From Anisus vortex (taxonomy: Eukaryota; Mollusca; Gastropoda; Planorbidae), in assembly GCA_949126835.1 (NCBI GenBank), contig OX421497.1:12061132-12125131 (forward strand): a DNA stretch of 64,000 bases, in the 5' to 3' direction. Position 1 is the first letter of the stretch. Each line of letters opens with the position of its first letter. Under the pieces are notes generated by a model that had not been told where the DNA came from, made no database searches, and saw nothing but the letters and a program-made list of their open reading frames with translations. This document shows positions 20,312 to 32,235 of the stretch, one piece after another. The position numbers were made by a program, and so were the translations under genes.

Positions 20312-21103
20312 ATTGAATGACAAATTCACTGATAGTTAGTTACCAAACTTACTATTTTAAAACTAAATCCCTTACTTGTGATGAAAAAGGACTGAGTAAA
20401 AGTATTGTTAGAGCAGATATCATTATATTGTGATATTTCTAAACAAACTTGTTAGATTGAGCATTAAAATAATTGCTATTAGAGAAAAAGATCAGTTTTA
20501 TCCGCAGAATTGGTTTCTAAATCAGAGGACATTATAAATGTGGACTGATTATAAGATATGTTTGATAATCTCTGGAAATGATAATTGAAACATTTGGCAG
20601 AGAGGATAATTTGATTGAAAAAGATGTAATTGATTTTGAGAAAAGAGAATTTTTCTATCACTAAAGTATTGAGAAATGTTTTATTATTGTACTATGGAAA
20701 TTTATTTTATCATGTACTGTTGTTGAAATAATTGCTCACTGAGACAGGATGCAAATTTCTTCTATGTTAATTTATTCATTTGTTCTATTATCATTGAATG
20801 TATGATAATGTGGGGTAAAAATAGTTGCAACAAGGCAGAACTATGACTAACAAGATTCCAAGAAATGTATTATATATGATTTTTCACTTTTAGGATACTG
20901 TTACATGAAAAGCAGATCAGAAGATGAAACTAATCTAAAACTTATCCTTGTTTTGTATAAATTTAGGATATGTGCCACTGACTTGACACCAGACATGCCT
21001 ACCCCTAAGGACTAAAAAGAGGAACAATCTTGATGAAAAAGAGGATTTTTCATCAAAAAAGCGGAACACTCTTTATCTGACAATCTTTTATAATATAAAA
21101 AAA

Positions 21104-21134
<31 letters not shown>

Positions 21135-21470
21135 GGCCTATTATTAGATTTAAAATGTAGGTAGGCTTACGTTTCACAGACAATTCGCAATGGACCTAGA
21201 TCTGGTAGGCCTACAAAGAACATTAAATTCACATTTGCTGAATAAACTCCTCTGAATATTCCTTCCAATAACACTGAATTAGTTTTTTTACAATTTGAAC
21301 AAGTCATATTTAAACTTTCTGAGCCAGGACGTTTAGACATTTTCACAATCTTAGCAATACAGTAAAGGAAAAGAATATTAATTGCCAAACACGAGTAATA
21401 CCGCAAAAAACGTTAGAAAAGCCCACAATATCTCTTTTAATAAACCCAGAAAACCCAAGTAATGATAATT
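20312..21470. other. AT-rich tail of the LTR element, poly-A tract and unrecognised sequence up to the gap
   Basis: 20312-21080 is AT-rich without a frame, as in 3' internal regions of such elements. 21097-21133 is a poly-A run. A minus-strand frame of about 58 codons from MSKRPGSESLNMTC (21167-21340) has a CxxC pair but no family that I recognise. Confidence 0.45.
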
Positions 21471-21670
21471 NNNNNNNNNNNNNNNNNNNNNNNNNNNNNN
21501 NNNNNNNNNNNNNNNNNNNNNNNNNNNNNNNNNNNNNNNNNNNNNNNNNNNNNNNNNNNNNNNNNNNNNNNNNNNNNNNNNNNNNNNNNNNNNNNNNNNN
21601 NNNNNNNNNNNNNNNNNNNNNNNNNNNNNNNNNNNNNNNNNNNNNNNNNNNNNNNNNNNNNNNNNNNNNN
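21471..21670. other. Assembly gap, 200 N
   Basis: Two hundred consecutive N, a conventional placeholder length, so the true gap size is unknown. It may hide the missing 3' LTR of the plus-strand element and the left target duplication of the hAT MITE that follows. Confidence 1.
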
Positions 21671-21671
21671 C

Positions 21672-21996
21672 CAGTGCCGTATTTAGGATTGTGGGGGCCC
21701 TTTTCCCAAATTTAAGTGGGGGCCCTTCGTTGCCTCGCCACTGCCTTCCACATTCGTCAGAAAAGTGCCGTTAATTCATGTTACATTCGTTAAAATCATA
21801 AATACATTTTATGTTGCGCTTAGCTTCGTTGGAGCGCTTAAAATTTTCGGGGAATAAATGAATTTTATTTTACATTTTTAACGGAAAGAATGGGATGTCA
21901 CTTTAATAATTCGTTTTGGGAAGTGCGGGGGCCCCTTTTCTGTGGGGGGCCCCATGTTCCAATGAAACATGTGTAACATGCCTAAATACGCCGCTG
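21672..21996. mobile_element. hAT MITE of the CAGTGCCGTATTTAGG family
   Basis: Ends CAGTGCCGTATTTAGG and CCTAAATACGCCGCTG are inverted partners. Next to both ends are gggggccc blocks. The interior around attcatgttacattcgttaaaatcat matches, in inverted orientation, part of the larger hAT element at 29057-32235, so this is a deletion derivative of it. The left target duplication is lost in the gap. Confidence 0.85.
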
Positions 21997-22290
21997 TCTC
22001 TCTCTCTATCTCACTAAAACCTTTATCCGTTCATTCTCTCATTCAGAGATACTTAGCTAGTCTGTTCGCTTATTTCGTAAACTATCTTTCCATTCCAGTT
22101 TCTCTATTGACATTTCCATTTCACTCTCTAATGTTATAGACTTTCCCACTCTTTCATCTCTTCCTTCGTTCCTCTACTCATCTCTCCTTTCACAACCCTA
22201 CCACACTCCATTGCTTCCTTTTCTTTCTCCCACTTGCGTCATGCATTGACCCCCACACCAACCCCCACCCCTCCTTACAAGTGACCTCAC

Positions 22291-22483
22291 CTGGACAAGG
22301 CCGTGATCTTGTGCGCCAGGAGCGGGTGGCAGATGGCCAGGTAGCGCTCCACCGTGAAGGCAGTGATGGTGAGCACGGAGGCGTACGAGGTCAGCTCAAG
22401 CACCGTCTGGCGCAGGTAGCAGAATGGCTCCCCGAGCCGCCAGGGGTACGCCTCCCAGATGGCGTACAGCTCAGGCGGCAGAC
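22291..22483 (-). CDS. Neuropeptide GPCR, ECL1-TM3-ICL2 exon (neuromedin U/CAPA/pyrokinin type)
   Basis: A 193-nt exon with acceptor ttccttcccag/GT and donor TCCAG/gtgagg. After a split Gly it encodes LPPELYAIWEAYPW (end of TM2 and ECL1), FCYLRQTVLELTSYASVLTI with the conserved TM3 Cys, then TAFTVERYLAICHPL. ERY replaces the usual DRY, as in CAPA, pyrokinin and neuromedin U receptors, and the GLPxELYxIW start is a hallmark of that group. Such receptors couple, usually through Gq, to amidated neuropeptides at the plasma membrane. Phase 1 entry implies an upstream exon with the N terminus, TM1 and TM2, which I could not find between here and 64000. Confidence 0.95.
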
Positions 22484-22679
22484 CTGGGAAGGAAGAAAGA
22501 AAAACAAAACATAACCATGTAATTTTTTGGTGACTTCTTGACTTTACACCGGAGTAACCCTGCACGGACTAGTCGCACGTGCGCTAATAGATACTCTTTT
22601 TTTCTACCTGTCTGTATCACAGTGTTTATTTATACGTTGTCTATATACAATCAATTATGCTGTTACCTACACTTGCTTT

Positions 22680-22935
22680 TTTCTCTTCTTGACTCTTTGT
22701 TGTGTTACTCCTTATCCCTTATGCGAGAACAAATGCATGTAAGCACTCTTTCTTCCCGAGTGACATTCGGGCATGGAATGGGTTGCCCGAACAAACCAGG
22801 AAAACCAGTAACTTAACATCATTTAAAACATTAATAAAAATGCAAGACTAGACTCGGACCACGGATGAGCGTAGGACGCAATAATCGTCTTTGTTGAAGG
22901 AGCGTCTATCATGTATAAGATAAGATAGGATACTC
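22680..22935 (+). pseudogene. LINE C-terminal and 3' UTR remnant
   Basis: The block cttatcccttatgcgagaac onward translates, with one frameshift, to LIPYARTNA, SFFPS and RAWNGLPEQTRKTSNLTSF followed by FKTLIKMQD and stop. A conserved 3' tail (agactcggaccacggatgag) and an aagataagatag end follow. This is the typical C terminus of a non-LTR retrotransposon. Sister copies are at 27578-27810 and, as tail only, 58835-58910. Confidence 0.8.
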
Positions 22936-23512
22936 AGCATTATGCAAGTATAACGAACATTGCTTCACTAATTCGTTTTCGTCCAAACGTCGTCTGCAAG
23001 TAGTAGCAGTACATTTTTTCCTACCATATATACTTTGTGGAAGACGTCATTTAATTCTGCTAGCATATAGATCAGGGGTCGGTAACCTTTTGCTTAAAGA
23101 GTGCCGAACAAGGATTTCTAAATCATTCAGCGTGCCAACAGCATAGAAGTAAAAAAGCTCAACTTTATTATTTTTATAAGACAATGTATTTAGTGCCATA
23201 GCAAGAGCAAAACCAATAGTAAAGGAGCTAAACAGGGAAAATCATTAAAGCGTTTATATGTAATAACAAATCAACCTGTTTGTTATTATCAACTTTTTTT
23301 CTTCTTGTCCATTTATAGAATCTAGCTAATAAACAATTTCATGTATCATCTTACACATTATTGGTTAATGTATCAACTATCAACATTTGATTTTAGTTAT
23401 CAAGACTTATATTATTTACCACTCGGATACTCGGAAATTCCGAGTAGGAAGTTTTCCTATTTACGAATGGGTGCATTTTTTGCATAATATTTTGTCACTT
23501 ATCTATATAATT

Positions 23513-23974
23513 TCATGGACTGTAATATACATGGACCGCTTGCTTTAGTTTTTTATGCTATTATCTTCTTTTCTTTGCAATTCCCGATTCTAAATGAAGT
23601 AATTGTTATACAAGTTCCGTGTTATTAAATCGAATTTTTTTCGACTTTAAATGAATACTTGTAGGCCTATTAATCCTATTATCATTGACTATATAATAAG
23701 ATGGACCGCCTGCTCTATTTTTAAAGCTTATGTTCTTTTTCCGTGCGCACACAACACTGATCTATAAAGGTTTCCGCTCTGTACAACTTTCGATTTTAAT
23801 TTTTCATTGAGAAAATCATAGCGATTAAATAAAACGGAACTTGTATATCAATAACTTTATTTCCTGTATAGCGATTACTTTTTTTTAGAATCGGGAATTC
23901 CGAAAATCAGTGTTTCAAGTCATCATATAGCAGAAATACTAAAGCAAGCGGTCCATGTATATTATAGTCTATGA
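23513..23974. mobile_element. Inverted-repeat MITE nested in the hAT element
   Basis: Long imperfect inverted arms start tcatggactgtaatatacat on the left and are matched by the reverse complement of the right end (tatattatagtctatga). They include an exact stretch tacatggaccgcttgcttta and an inner attcccgattcta block. A second partial left arm (tgactatataataagatgga) lies near 23685, so one copy probably sits in another. The same family is at 36967-37250. Confidence 0.8.
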
Positions 23975-25164
23975 TAAAACTAGTAATAGTAATGGCTTCA
24001 AATTCTTAATAGTTTGATCTCAGCATAACTGAGATTACCGCTAATATATTATTTAATCTTATACTGATATCACCGAACCACTATAGTTAAACGGAATAAC
24101 TACGTAGTAATCAAACAAATTGGGTAGTTAATGTAATGTTTAAAAATGTACATATAAATACTTAAGCCATATAATATTTATATAATTTTCAACCATCTCT
24201 TATAGTTTGCCTATTTTAAAGTTATCAATTGAAAGCCATTTATTTTTTTAAAAAGGAAGCCCAAAAAAAATCAATTTAGAATCATTAACGCAAAGACAAC
24301 GGGTTAATTATGCTTTAGAAAAAACTTTTTTGATACTTAATTAAGAGATATGAGCATAATAAATCTTTTAAATATACTTAGCATGAATCAATTAACGAGC
24401 AGATTTTCCTTGAATGCTCCTTGCTACTCATTCAATGTCAGGTACATATTTAGTCACTTCTGAGTAGACAAGTTTAAGTGACTTCTTGGTATGCTTAAAA
24501 CAGCTTTCATGAGCGATAAAATATGCTCACTAGAGTAAATCAAACTAAAACCTGAAAGTAGAGTGAATGCCCTGCGGTTGACTTTCCTAAGCAGTTTCCA
24601 TTCAGATTTTTGTCACAAATCGTTACATTTCGGTGCCCATTTTTCGGATGTTTAAAATGAAAAAAAAATTCAATATCCTCCTTGCTATGGAGCATAAGTA
24701 AATAATATATAGGTAGTGACTAAAGTAATAATTAAAAAGTCGAAATAAAACCTATTTTAGGATATTAAGAAAACCTATATAGGAAGTGAATAGTCATGTG
24801 ACTGCCCACGCTTATTGAGTTTTTTTCTCATAGCTTGTAAAAGAACGCAAGCATAAATATAGACTCAGAGACTAATAGTAAAAATGTATATTATGTTGCT
24901 ACTATAATCTATATTTGTTCATTGGATGTGAATAGTTAATAATATTAATAAATTACATATGCTGCAACAAGGAGTTCCTTTATTAATTTACAAGTTCAAA
25001 TATATATTGTGAAGTCGTCTGTTTTCAATGTTTGATATCAAGTAATTCAGCAACTGTAGCAGAAACACTCTGAAGAGACTAATAATATAAATTGATGGTC
25101 CAACAAAAATTTAGGACATCAACACTCCTACAAGAAAAAGATCAAGATCTAAGTAGTTTGTAGT

Positions 25165-25645
25165 AAAATCAAGCCAGTTCTCAAAGACCTACACCGCCTC
25201 CCAATGATGAAGCGCATCGATCATAAGATTATGTCCCTTGCCTATGGATGCGTAGAAGGCACTGAACCTGCCTATCTCAAAGAGCTCATACCAAAGTATG
25301 TGCCATTAAAGATGCTGCGCGCATCAACACAGTCTCTCCTGCGAATTCCATGTTTGGATGGTCACAGGAGAAAGACTTTTTGTCGTGCGCTCGTTTGAAT
25401 CTGTAGCTCCTTCACTGTGGAACAGCTTAACTGAGACACTAAAAAAACTTTGCAACAAAAGAGTCATTCAAGTAGAATTTAAAGACATTTCTTTTCCACT
25501 AAGTTAACCTCCATTGGCAAAAAAAAAGTGTTTAAAACTATTTTAGAATGTCATTGTTAGTGTCGTTTTGCTTTTATGAGCTCGGTGAGCATGCTTTGCA
25601 ATAGCATGGAGTGCGGCGCTGTACAAATGGCCTTATTATTATTAA
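25165..25645 (+). pseudogene. LINE C-terminal remnant
   Basis: The translation gives LKDLHRLPMMKRIDHKIMSL, then AYLKELIPKYVPLKMLRAST, then after a frameshift SFESVAPSLWNSLTETLKKL and FKDISFPLS with stop. A 3' tail with gagtgcggcgctgtacaaat and an (ATT)n end follows. It has the order of the non-LTR retrotransposon C terminus and is 5' truncated. It is nested in the hAT element 23073-26247. Confidence 0.82.
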
Positions 25646-26289
25646 CATAATTCCATGAATTTTATGAAAGTCTTGCCTTTGTTTAGAAAAATCACGCATT
25701 GAGTGCTTCAATTTACTTTCTGAAAACGCTCATCTATCGTAATTCGCCTTCATATTAGGGAAAATAGTTCAATGTTTTCAAATTGATTTCACGGCAAGAT
25801 ATGTCCAGTTTCAATGCAAATCCATTCCAGTGATCCAGTGTAATGTGTCGCCATGTCATTCAGAAACATCGGCTTCAACAGTCAGTTCTTCACATTCAAT
25901 ACCGGAAATATTTCTTTTTTCCCATCACGATACATCTTCATTGCTTTCAGACGAGAAACGAATCTATCTTTGCCTATACTCCGTATCAGGTATCACTTTC
26001 TTCTAAAAGAGACTTGAGAAACTATAAAATTGAATATCTTGACAATAGATTCAATCACAGATCGCAAGTCCAATGATGAGAGTTTGCATACAAACATTCC
26101 TGAATTAAAACAGTCGACGTCCGTTGTGAATTCATGTAGTTCGACACGCAGGACCCATTAATTATCTTCTTGGAGGTCTGTCGCGTGCCACTGAAAATCG
26201 TTCTGCGTGCCAAGTCTGGCATGCGTGTCTTGGGTTGCCGACTCCTGATATAGATCATCTTAGCATGACAAATTCATTAAGTTGTGTTA

Positions 26290-26525
26290 AAAAAAAGTAT
26301 TCCAGTCGGACCAAATTGAGTTCACCAATGTTCATGCCACGGCATACTAGGAGATTATGTTGTCAGCACAATGCCCAGCTAACTAATGTCAGGTACCCAT
26401 CAGTGCTGGGTAAACTCAGGGTCACTGTCCAGACAAGGAAAAAAAATCGTAGCCTTCACCAGGATTCGAACCGGGATCCACCGTGCCCCTATCATCCAAC
26501 TTTAAACCATGCCACGCCCATAACA
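26290..26525 (-). repeat. tRNA-derived SINE (common family)
   Basis: On the minus strand a B-box-like ggttcgaatcctggtgaagg is followed by the family body (tcagtctgggta-like text, gggtacctgac, gccgtggc) and a tail resembling ccgactggaatac. The 5' tRNA part is diverged. Confidence 0.75.
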
Positions 26526-26529
26526 AAAA

Positions 26530-27575
26530 TGTCTCGCCTACATTGTTGTTTCAGATAATTTGTAAAAAAGCGGTTGGATAGAAGTGATTTATCAATGTTG
26601 TAATCGCTTTTTACGGGTATCACAAGAGACAATAACGACAATAAAATACACCAATACACGTTTGAGGCAGAAATAATTTCTTATTCTTCTTCTAATTGAA
26701 CTTATAAATAATTTTATTTATTTAAACTGTTGCTAATTATTCTGTGTGATAAATGGCAATTTTTTTAAAAACAATAAACATATTATAGTTACATATGAAA
26801 GTAAAATAAAATAAAATTACATCTGCTTCATTACATAGAAATATACTGAAATTTAGGAAGCTATGATTGCATAGTTTGCAATTTCATAAAATAATCTGTA
26901 TTTGCAACATTATATTCTTTCTGCCGTCGAAATACTTTTCAAAAACGAGTTACCTTTCCCCAATTTTTTTTTTAAACAGGTCTAGTGATCTTCCCTTGAT
27001 TAAATATTCGTTCATGGACACCGTGATGGGTGGGGGTGTGGGGGGGGGGGAAAGAGGTGAGTATAAGGGAGCTCACTCCGAGCTTTGCTCAGTTAATGTT
27101 TCCGGTTCCGAGATGTATTTCCTGTCACGAACATCACCTACGGCGCTGCCCCCCCCCCCCTGGTCGCCCCCTTCCCAAAACAATACCAAATAAAAAAATA
27201 AGGTAACCGGCCTCCCACGACGAGCCAAAATGGACACACGGGTCATTTACTGTAATATCAACCCACATACAACACCATCCATTCCTGAAAATTACTCATT
27301 GGCCTTACATTTCTTCATAGTAGCCATCAACTAAAGAAAACCTTTACAAATTAAAACAGATCCAGAAAAGAAAAACAACAACTTCAAAGCTCATTACTTG
27401 TGAATATTCACAACTGACAAGAGCAATAGCAATAGTTGAATCACTAGTCCTACAAACACTAGTGGACAGAAGGGCAAATAGTGTTAAGTTGTAATAATAC
27501 ATAAGGCATTAAATTCCAATTTAGAATTACAACACAAAAACAACTTGTTGCAAAGCTCAGATAAACATAAGGATA
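26530..27575. other. Unannotated sequence with a G-run and C-run segment
   Basis: AT-rich sequence, plus a 27020-27200 block with a G-run (gtggggggggggaa) and a C-run. I see no supported gene. Confidence 0.45.
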
Positions 27576-27577
27576 CA

Positions 27578-27810
27578 AAAACTTTCCTTATCCCTTATGT
27601 GAGAACAAATGCATAGAAGTACTCTTTCTTCCCGAGTGGCATCCGAGCATGGAATGGGTATCTTGAACAAACCAGGAAAATCAGTAATTTTTCATTTTTT
27701 AAAACACTAATCGAAATGCAAGACTATAATCAGACCACGGATATTGATAAGCACAGGACGCAATAATCTTCTGTATAGAAGGAGCGTCAATAACATATAC
27801 GATATAAAAA
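27578..27810 (+). pseudogene. LINE C-terminal and 3' UTR remnant
   Basis: A sister of 22680-22935: LIPYVRTNA, SFFPSGIRAWNGYLEQTRKI, FKTLIEMQD, then the tail cagaccacggat and ggacgcaataatcttct. It is 5' truncated and decayed. Confidence 0.78.
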
Positions 27811-28229
27811 AATAAATTATTTGTAAATAACGCATAAGGGACGGTGAAGTCAGTAAAAAGACGATGATTGGACCATAAACCTAACGCCACATTAGATAAC
27901 ACAATTTAATCCATTACATTTTCCTGCTAATTAGTCCTTTGTTTTGCTTTATAGGACTCAGCCACTTATTGACAGTAAATAAGAAAAAATATCTGCTCTA
28001 AGGATTTTTAAAACCGTTGGAGTACAAAACATGAAATATTACGAAAGCCGGGCATTTTAAAGGTTTTTAGCTTTGCCTGCCGGACGGAGGACAGTAGGTT
28101 AAAAAGGAGGACATGTCCTTCTTTTGCCTGACGTCTGACAACACCCTTAGTGTAGCACACTTTACTTAAGTTAGAAGAGGGTCGTATTGACTGTATGATG
28201 TCATTATGCCTAGAGAGAACGAATAGGAC

Positions 28230-28583
28230 ATTTACCCCGTATGGGCAAATGTTCAAGCCTTGCGAGAGGAGAAATCTGCTCAGCTTTATCCCTGCCTCTT
28301 CCTTGTTGGTCGACCGGATTATGGCGCGTATGCACCAGACTCTCACCTGCTTCATCATGAGAGTGATTCTGTAGAAAGCGAAACTAGCTGTTCCACGCCC
28401 GATGTGCCAACCTTCGGGTCGGGCAGTCAGTACGTGATCAGTGAAGTTGCCGACCATGCTACAAACACAAAAATATATTTAAAAAACGCCGAAAGGCTAC
28501 TCAACCATAACAGTCCGAGCGATCCGGACCTCATGAGGGGAAAGAATCTCAAAAGGATTATACGCGCCTTCTTGGAAAAATAG
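28230..28583 (+). CDS. Unrecognised open frame, about 100 codons
   Basis: I do not recognise this. The plus-strand frame is open to a TAG at 28581-28583. It has markedly higher GC than its surroundings and a non-repetitive, plausibly protein-like composition: an acidic segment (HHESDSVESETSCSTPDVP), then SGSQYVISEVADHATNTKIY, ending LMRGKNLKRIIRAFLEK. No start codon context, splice sites or neighbours support it clearly. It could be a single exon of a host gene, a fragment of a transposon-encoded protein, or chance. Confidence 0.3.
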   Translation: MYPVWANVQALREEKSAQLYPCLFLVGRPDYGAYAPDSHLLHHESDSVESETSCSTPDVPTFGSGSQYVISEVADHATNTKIYLKNAERLLNHNSPSDPDLMRGKNLKRIIRAFLEK

Positions 28584-29056
28584 GAAGGAAAAACAAAAGA
28601 AATCTCATTATATTAAATTATATAGAGTTGATAAGACCTACACCTATTGGCTACTTTCCACAAAAGATGCGGAAATTCTTTACCTGCGTTAGCCCACGAG
28701 TGTTTTGGTTCTCTGTGAAAGATTTTTAAAGATCAATGCCAAATTTGCACAAATCAAGTAATTAAATTTTTAAACGCGCTTTTTTACTATTAATTTAGTA
28801 TAAAACAACACCATTTCGGCCATTGACATCACGGGGTTTCCATCCCTAGCCTATTTATAGCGCATGGTTAGTATCGGTTAGTTTATATATGTTAGGGATA
28901 GTAACTCTTCTCCCATGTGAAGTAACAAGACAAAAATGACAAAATGGCGTTGTTTATGCTATATTAATAGTAAAAAACTAAAAAATTGCGTTTAAAAAAA
29001 AAAAAAAACTTTTTTCTAAGTCTAAATATCATTTGCAAGCCATTTCATGTCTTGAT

Positions 29057-32000
29057 CAGTGGCGTATTTAGGCATGTTCCGCATGTTCCATAGGAACAGG
29101 GGCCCCCACACATTAGGGGCCCCCACACATTAGGGGCCCCCACACATTAGGGGGCCCCAACACATAATTTTTTTTTTAATCTTTTCTTTTGGCAATTAGA
29201 ATAGTGTTGTTGTAGAAGCGCACAATGAACGACGTAATTATCACTGATGTTGTATTATAGCCTGATAAACCAAGTAAACGTGTCATAGTCTATTGATTGT
29301 TAATGGGCCTGATTGCATTCAACACTGTGATGAGAATGGGATGGAAAGTATGTGAGTAGGCTTTTCTCAAAGCTTAACTCGCAGCTATCACATAGTGGTT
29401 TCGATTACTGGTGTCACGCTAGTGCCCCCACACAAAAGGGGCCCTCACAGAAATAGGGCGCCCACATATCCCAAATATTAATCTTTTAGTGACATACCCT
29501 ATTACCCTTTCTTTCGTTGAAAATGTGAAATAAAAAACATTTTTTGATCTACAATTTTAAGTGTTCCAGTCCAAGCCAAGCTAAGAGCAACATAAAATGT
29601 ATGTATGATTTTAAAGATTGTAACATGAATTAACAGCACTTTTCTGAGGTATGCTCTCTGTCTAACACTGTGATAATAAGGAGATGGAAAGTAAATCTAT
29701 CCAGAAACAGGCTAGCAGTAATCTTCCCATTCGTAAATTGCACTAATAATCTTTTTATCAGGCGAACAATAAATGGAGAAGGTGCACATCGTTCATGGCT
29801 ATGTTTTTCTCCATCATAAGGAAAGTTGTTTTGCTATGTGTGTAGGCTTTTATCAAAGCTTAACTCGCAGCTATCGCATGGTGGTTTCGATGACTGGTAT
29901 CATGCTAGTGCAAGGTTATCTGAGCATGAACGATCAACGTGTCACGTAGAAGCTGTGTTAGCATCTGTCCGAAGAGCTGCAGAATTTGGTAGCATTGAGT
30001 CTGACCTCAAGGAACAGTTGTCCACTGCAGTTACATACTGGAGAAATTTACTCAAGCGACTTGTCAAGCGACTTTTCAATGTAATACAGTTGATAAGTGA
30101 AAGGGGGTTGGCATTCAGAGGAAGCAATCAAACTTTTGGTTCGGCTAAAAATGCTAATTTTCTTGGTGTTCTGGAGTTAATGGCCAATTATGAGGATTTT
30201 CTAGCTGAACAAATTGTAAAACATTATACTGTTTGTGATGAATTGATATCAATTATGGGTAAGCAATTATTGAATGAGATCACTGCACGACTAAAGACAT
30301 CGAAGTACTACTCCATATCGCTTGACTCAACACCAGATGAACGGTTTGTAACATTTATGGCAAACATAGGTCACAAGGCTGCAGAAATGTTCCATGCGCT
30401 TCAAGAATTCTTTTAAGAGCACATGATTGATATTTAATGATTGTCGTGGACAGTCATATAATAACGCTTCTTCAATGAGTGGTAAATACAATGGACTTTG
30501 TGCATTGGTTCTGAACAGCAACCCATTAGCAGTCTGGGTGCCATGCACAGCCCACTCCTTGAACTTAGTTGGTAAAATAGCAGCTGAATGTTGTTTATCA
30601 GCTGTGTCATTTTTTTTACTTACTGCAACAGATTTATACTTTTTTTACAGCATTTTCCCACCGTTACGACATTTTAACACAGAAATTGCAATCTTCTGAT
30701 GTACCACTGTGTGTACCAAAGAAACTATCAGAAACACGTTGGTCTTGTCGGTATGATGCAAAGAGAGCATTTGCAGCAGGCTATCACCTGTTACAAGACG
30801 CTTTGGAGTTAATTGCCGATGATGATGACGAGAAAGCTATCCGTTCATAGGATGATTGCCTTTATAACCGAATGTCATCTTTGGAGGTGGGCATATATGC
30901 TGTATTTCGGCATGAAGTTTTAGAACTTTTTAATGCAACAAGTAATACCCTTCAAGACCAACATATGGACCTCAACATGGCCGTTGCCTGTCTCAAGTCT
31001 CTCAAAACATTTGTTGAATCTAGGCGAAACAACTTTGATGAGTATGAAGCTCAAGGAAGTCTGGGACAGCTGAATATGTTAAAATGAATATAAGACAACG
31101 TCACGTCATCGCAGTGTTCTTGTGACACCACTGGACTATGGACAGGCACAGGAAGCAGAGTTATCACCAAGAGAGAAGTTCAGTGTTGAAAGTTTTCTTC
31201 CAGTTATAGACCAGTTGAAGCAATCACTTGATCAGTGTATTAATGCATACATTATTGTTTGTGAACGATTTGAATTCCTTGGTCAACTTAACAATATGTC
31301 AGCTGATGAAATTCAACATGCAGCTTTGAAACTTGTCCAAATTTATGACAAAGAACTGGACGTTTGCCTTGGTAGTGAACTGGTTCAGTTTGTTGAATTA
31401 ACCAAGCAACAAGCTGATTTAATGAAGAATAAAGAAAAACATGACATTGGATATGAACAGATAATTTACAAATGGATTATTGATCAACGTCTGGCAGATA
31501 CTTTTCCGAACATTGAATTTGCCCTAAGAATGTATCTGGTACTTATGGTTGCCAATGCATCTAGTGAACAATCATTCTCCAAAATGAAGTTGATAAAAAA
31601 CAGGCTGCGAACAACCATGACATAAGAGAAACTGTCTGCTCTAAGTCTTCTCAGCATTGAATCAGACATCTTGCGTGAATTGGACTTTAATGACATCATT
31701 GAAGAATTTGCTGTTCGTAAAGCACAAAGAGTCAATGTTTAAATAAGACATGTGATGTGAACTTGAAATATTGCAATTGTTTTTCAAATTTTGTTGTTGT
31801 TGTTTTTTTGTTTTTTTTAATATAATATATAGATCTAGATCTATTTTTTTTTCAATAAAAATATAAAATATTTTATAATTTTTGGCAGTCTTAATTTTGT
31901 AGAACTTTTAAAAAAATAGATTCCCATAAATATCGAAAAATAAACTGAACTAGAAAATACTGCAAGAAATATTGAGAAAAAGAAATTGAATTGATTGTTA

Positions 32001-32235
32001 ACTGACACTCTGTAGACCTACATGGCTATTCATGTAAGAGTGTTCAAACTAGCATTTGAAGTTAAATGAAGTGAAATGCTCGCCTAATTGGCAGTAAGAG
32101 TCAGACAGTGGGTTACTGGTTTTCATTCACCATCAGCAACAATGTACACATGGTAACACAGCGATGTCAGAAGGTAGGGGCGGGGCCATGAGGGGCCCCC
32201 ACATAAATTTCGGAACAGGGCTAAATACGGCCCTG
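29057..32235 (+). mobile_element. hAT transposon, 3.2 kb, with transposase pseudogene and intact 8-bp duplication
   Basis: Ends CAGTGGCGTATTTAGG and CTAAATACGGCCCTG are inverted partners, flanked by perfect gtcttgat (29049-29056 and 32236-32243). Near the left end the block aggggcccccacacatt occurs in tandem, and near the right end gaggggcccccacat. It contains the transposase remnant at 29763-31741. The MITE at 21672-21996 is a derivative of this family. Confidence 0.95.
29763..31741 (+). pseudogene. hAT transposase pseudogene (TTF-zinc-finger/DUF4371 type, ZMYM1-like)
   Basis: The frame can be followed across a handful of stops and shifts. It starts in the TTF zinc-finger region: SWLCFSPS, a stop, then KLFCYVCRLL and FDDWYHASARLSEHERSTCH. 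The catalytic-domain blocks follow: YYSISLDSTPDERFVTFMAN, then DCRGQSYNNASSMSGKYNGL and WVPCTAHSLNLVG, then SETRWSCRYDA. The C-terminal dimerisation domain follows: FALRMYLVLMVANASSEQSF, then SKMKLIKNRLRTTM and LSALSLLSIESDIL. Such transposases excise and insert hAT elements in the nucleus. Breaks include a TAA after LQEFF (30414-30416), a shift near 30425, one near 30650, stops at 30848-30850 and 31085-31087, and TAA at 31623-31625. It is inactive. Confidence 0.92.

Larger units (their letters stand above)
23073..26247. mobile_element. Large decayed hAT element, 3.2 kb
   Basis: Ends CAGGGGTCGGTAACC and GGTTGCCGACTCCTG are near-perfect inverted partners, flanked by atatagat (23065-23072 and 26248-26255). 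Subterminal text includes gcgtgccaacag and tgccaagtctggca, shared with short MITEs at 39117, 55454 and 55914. The interior shares extended blocks with the element at 32353-37615 in inverted orientation, for example the block around ccattccagtgatccagtgt. It holds a nested inverted repeat (23513-23974) and a LINE fragment (25165-25645). No usable transposase frame remains. Confidence 0.9.

Noticed and set aside
21462..21686. Frame made of unknown residues
   Set aside because: It consists of the 200-N assembly gap.
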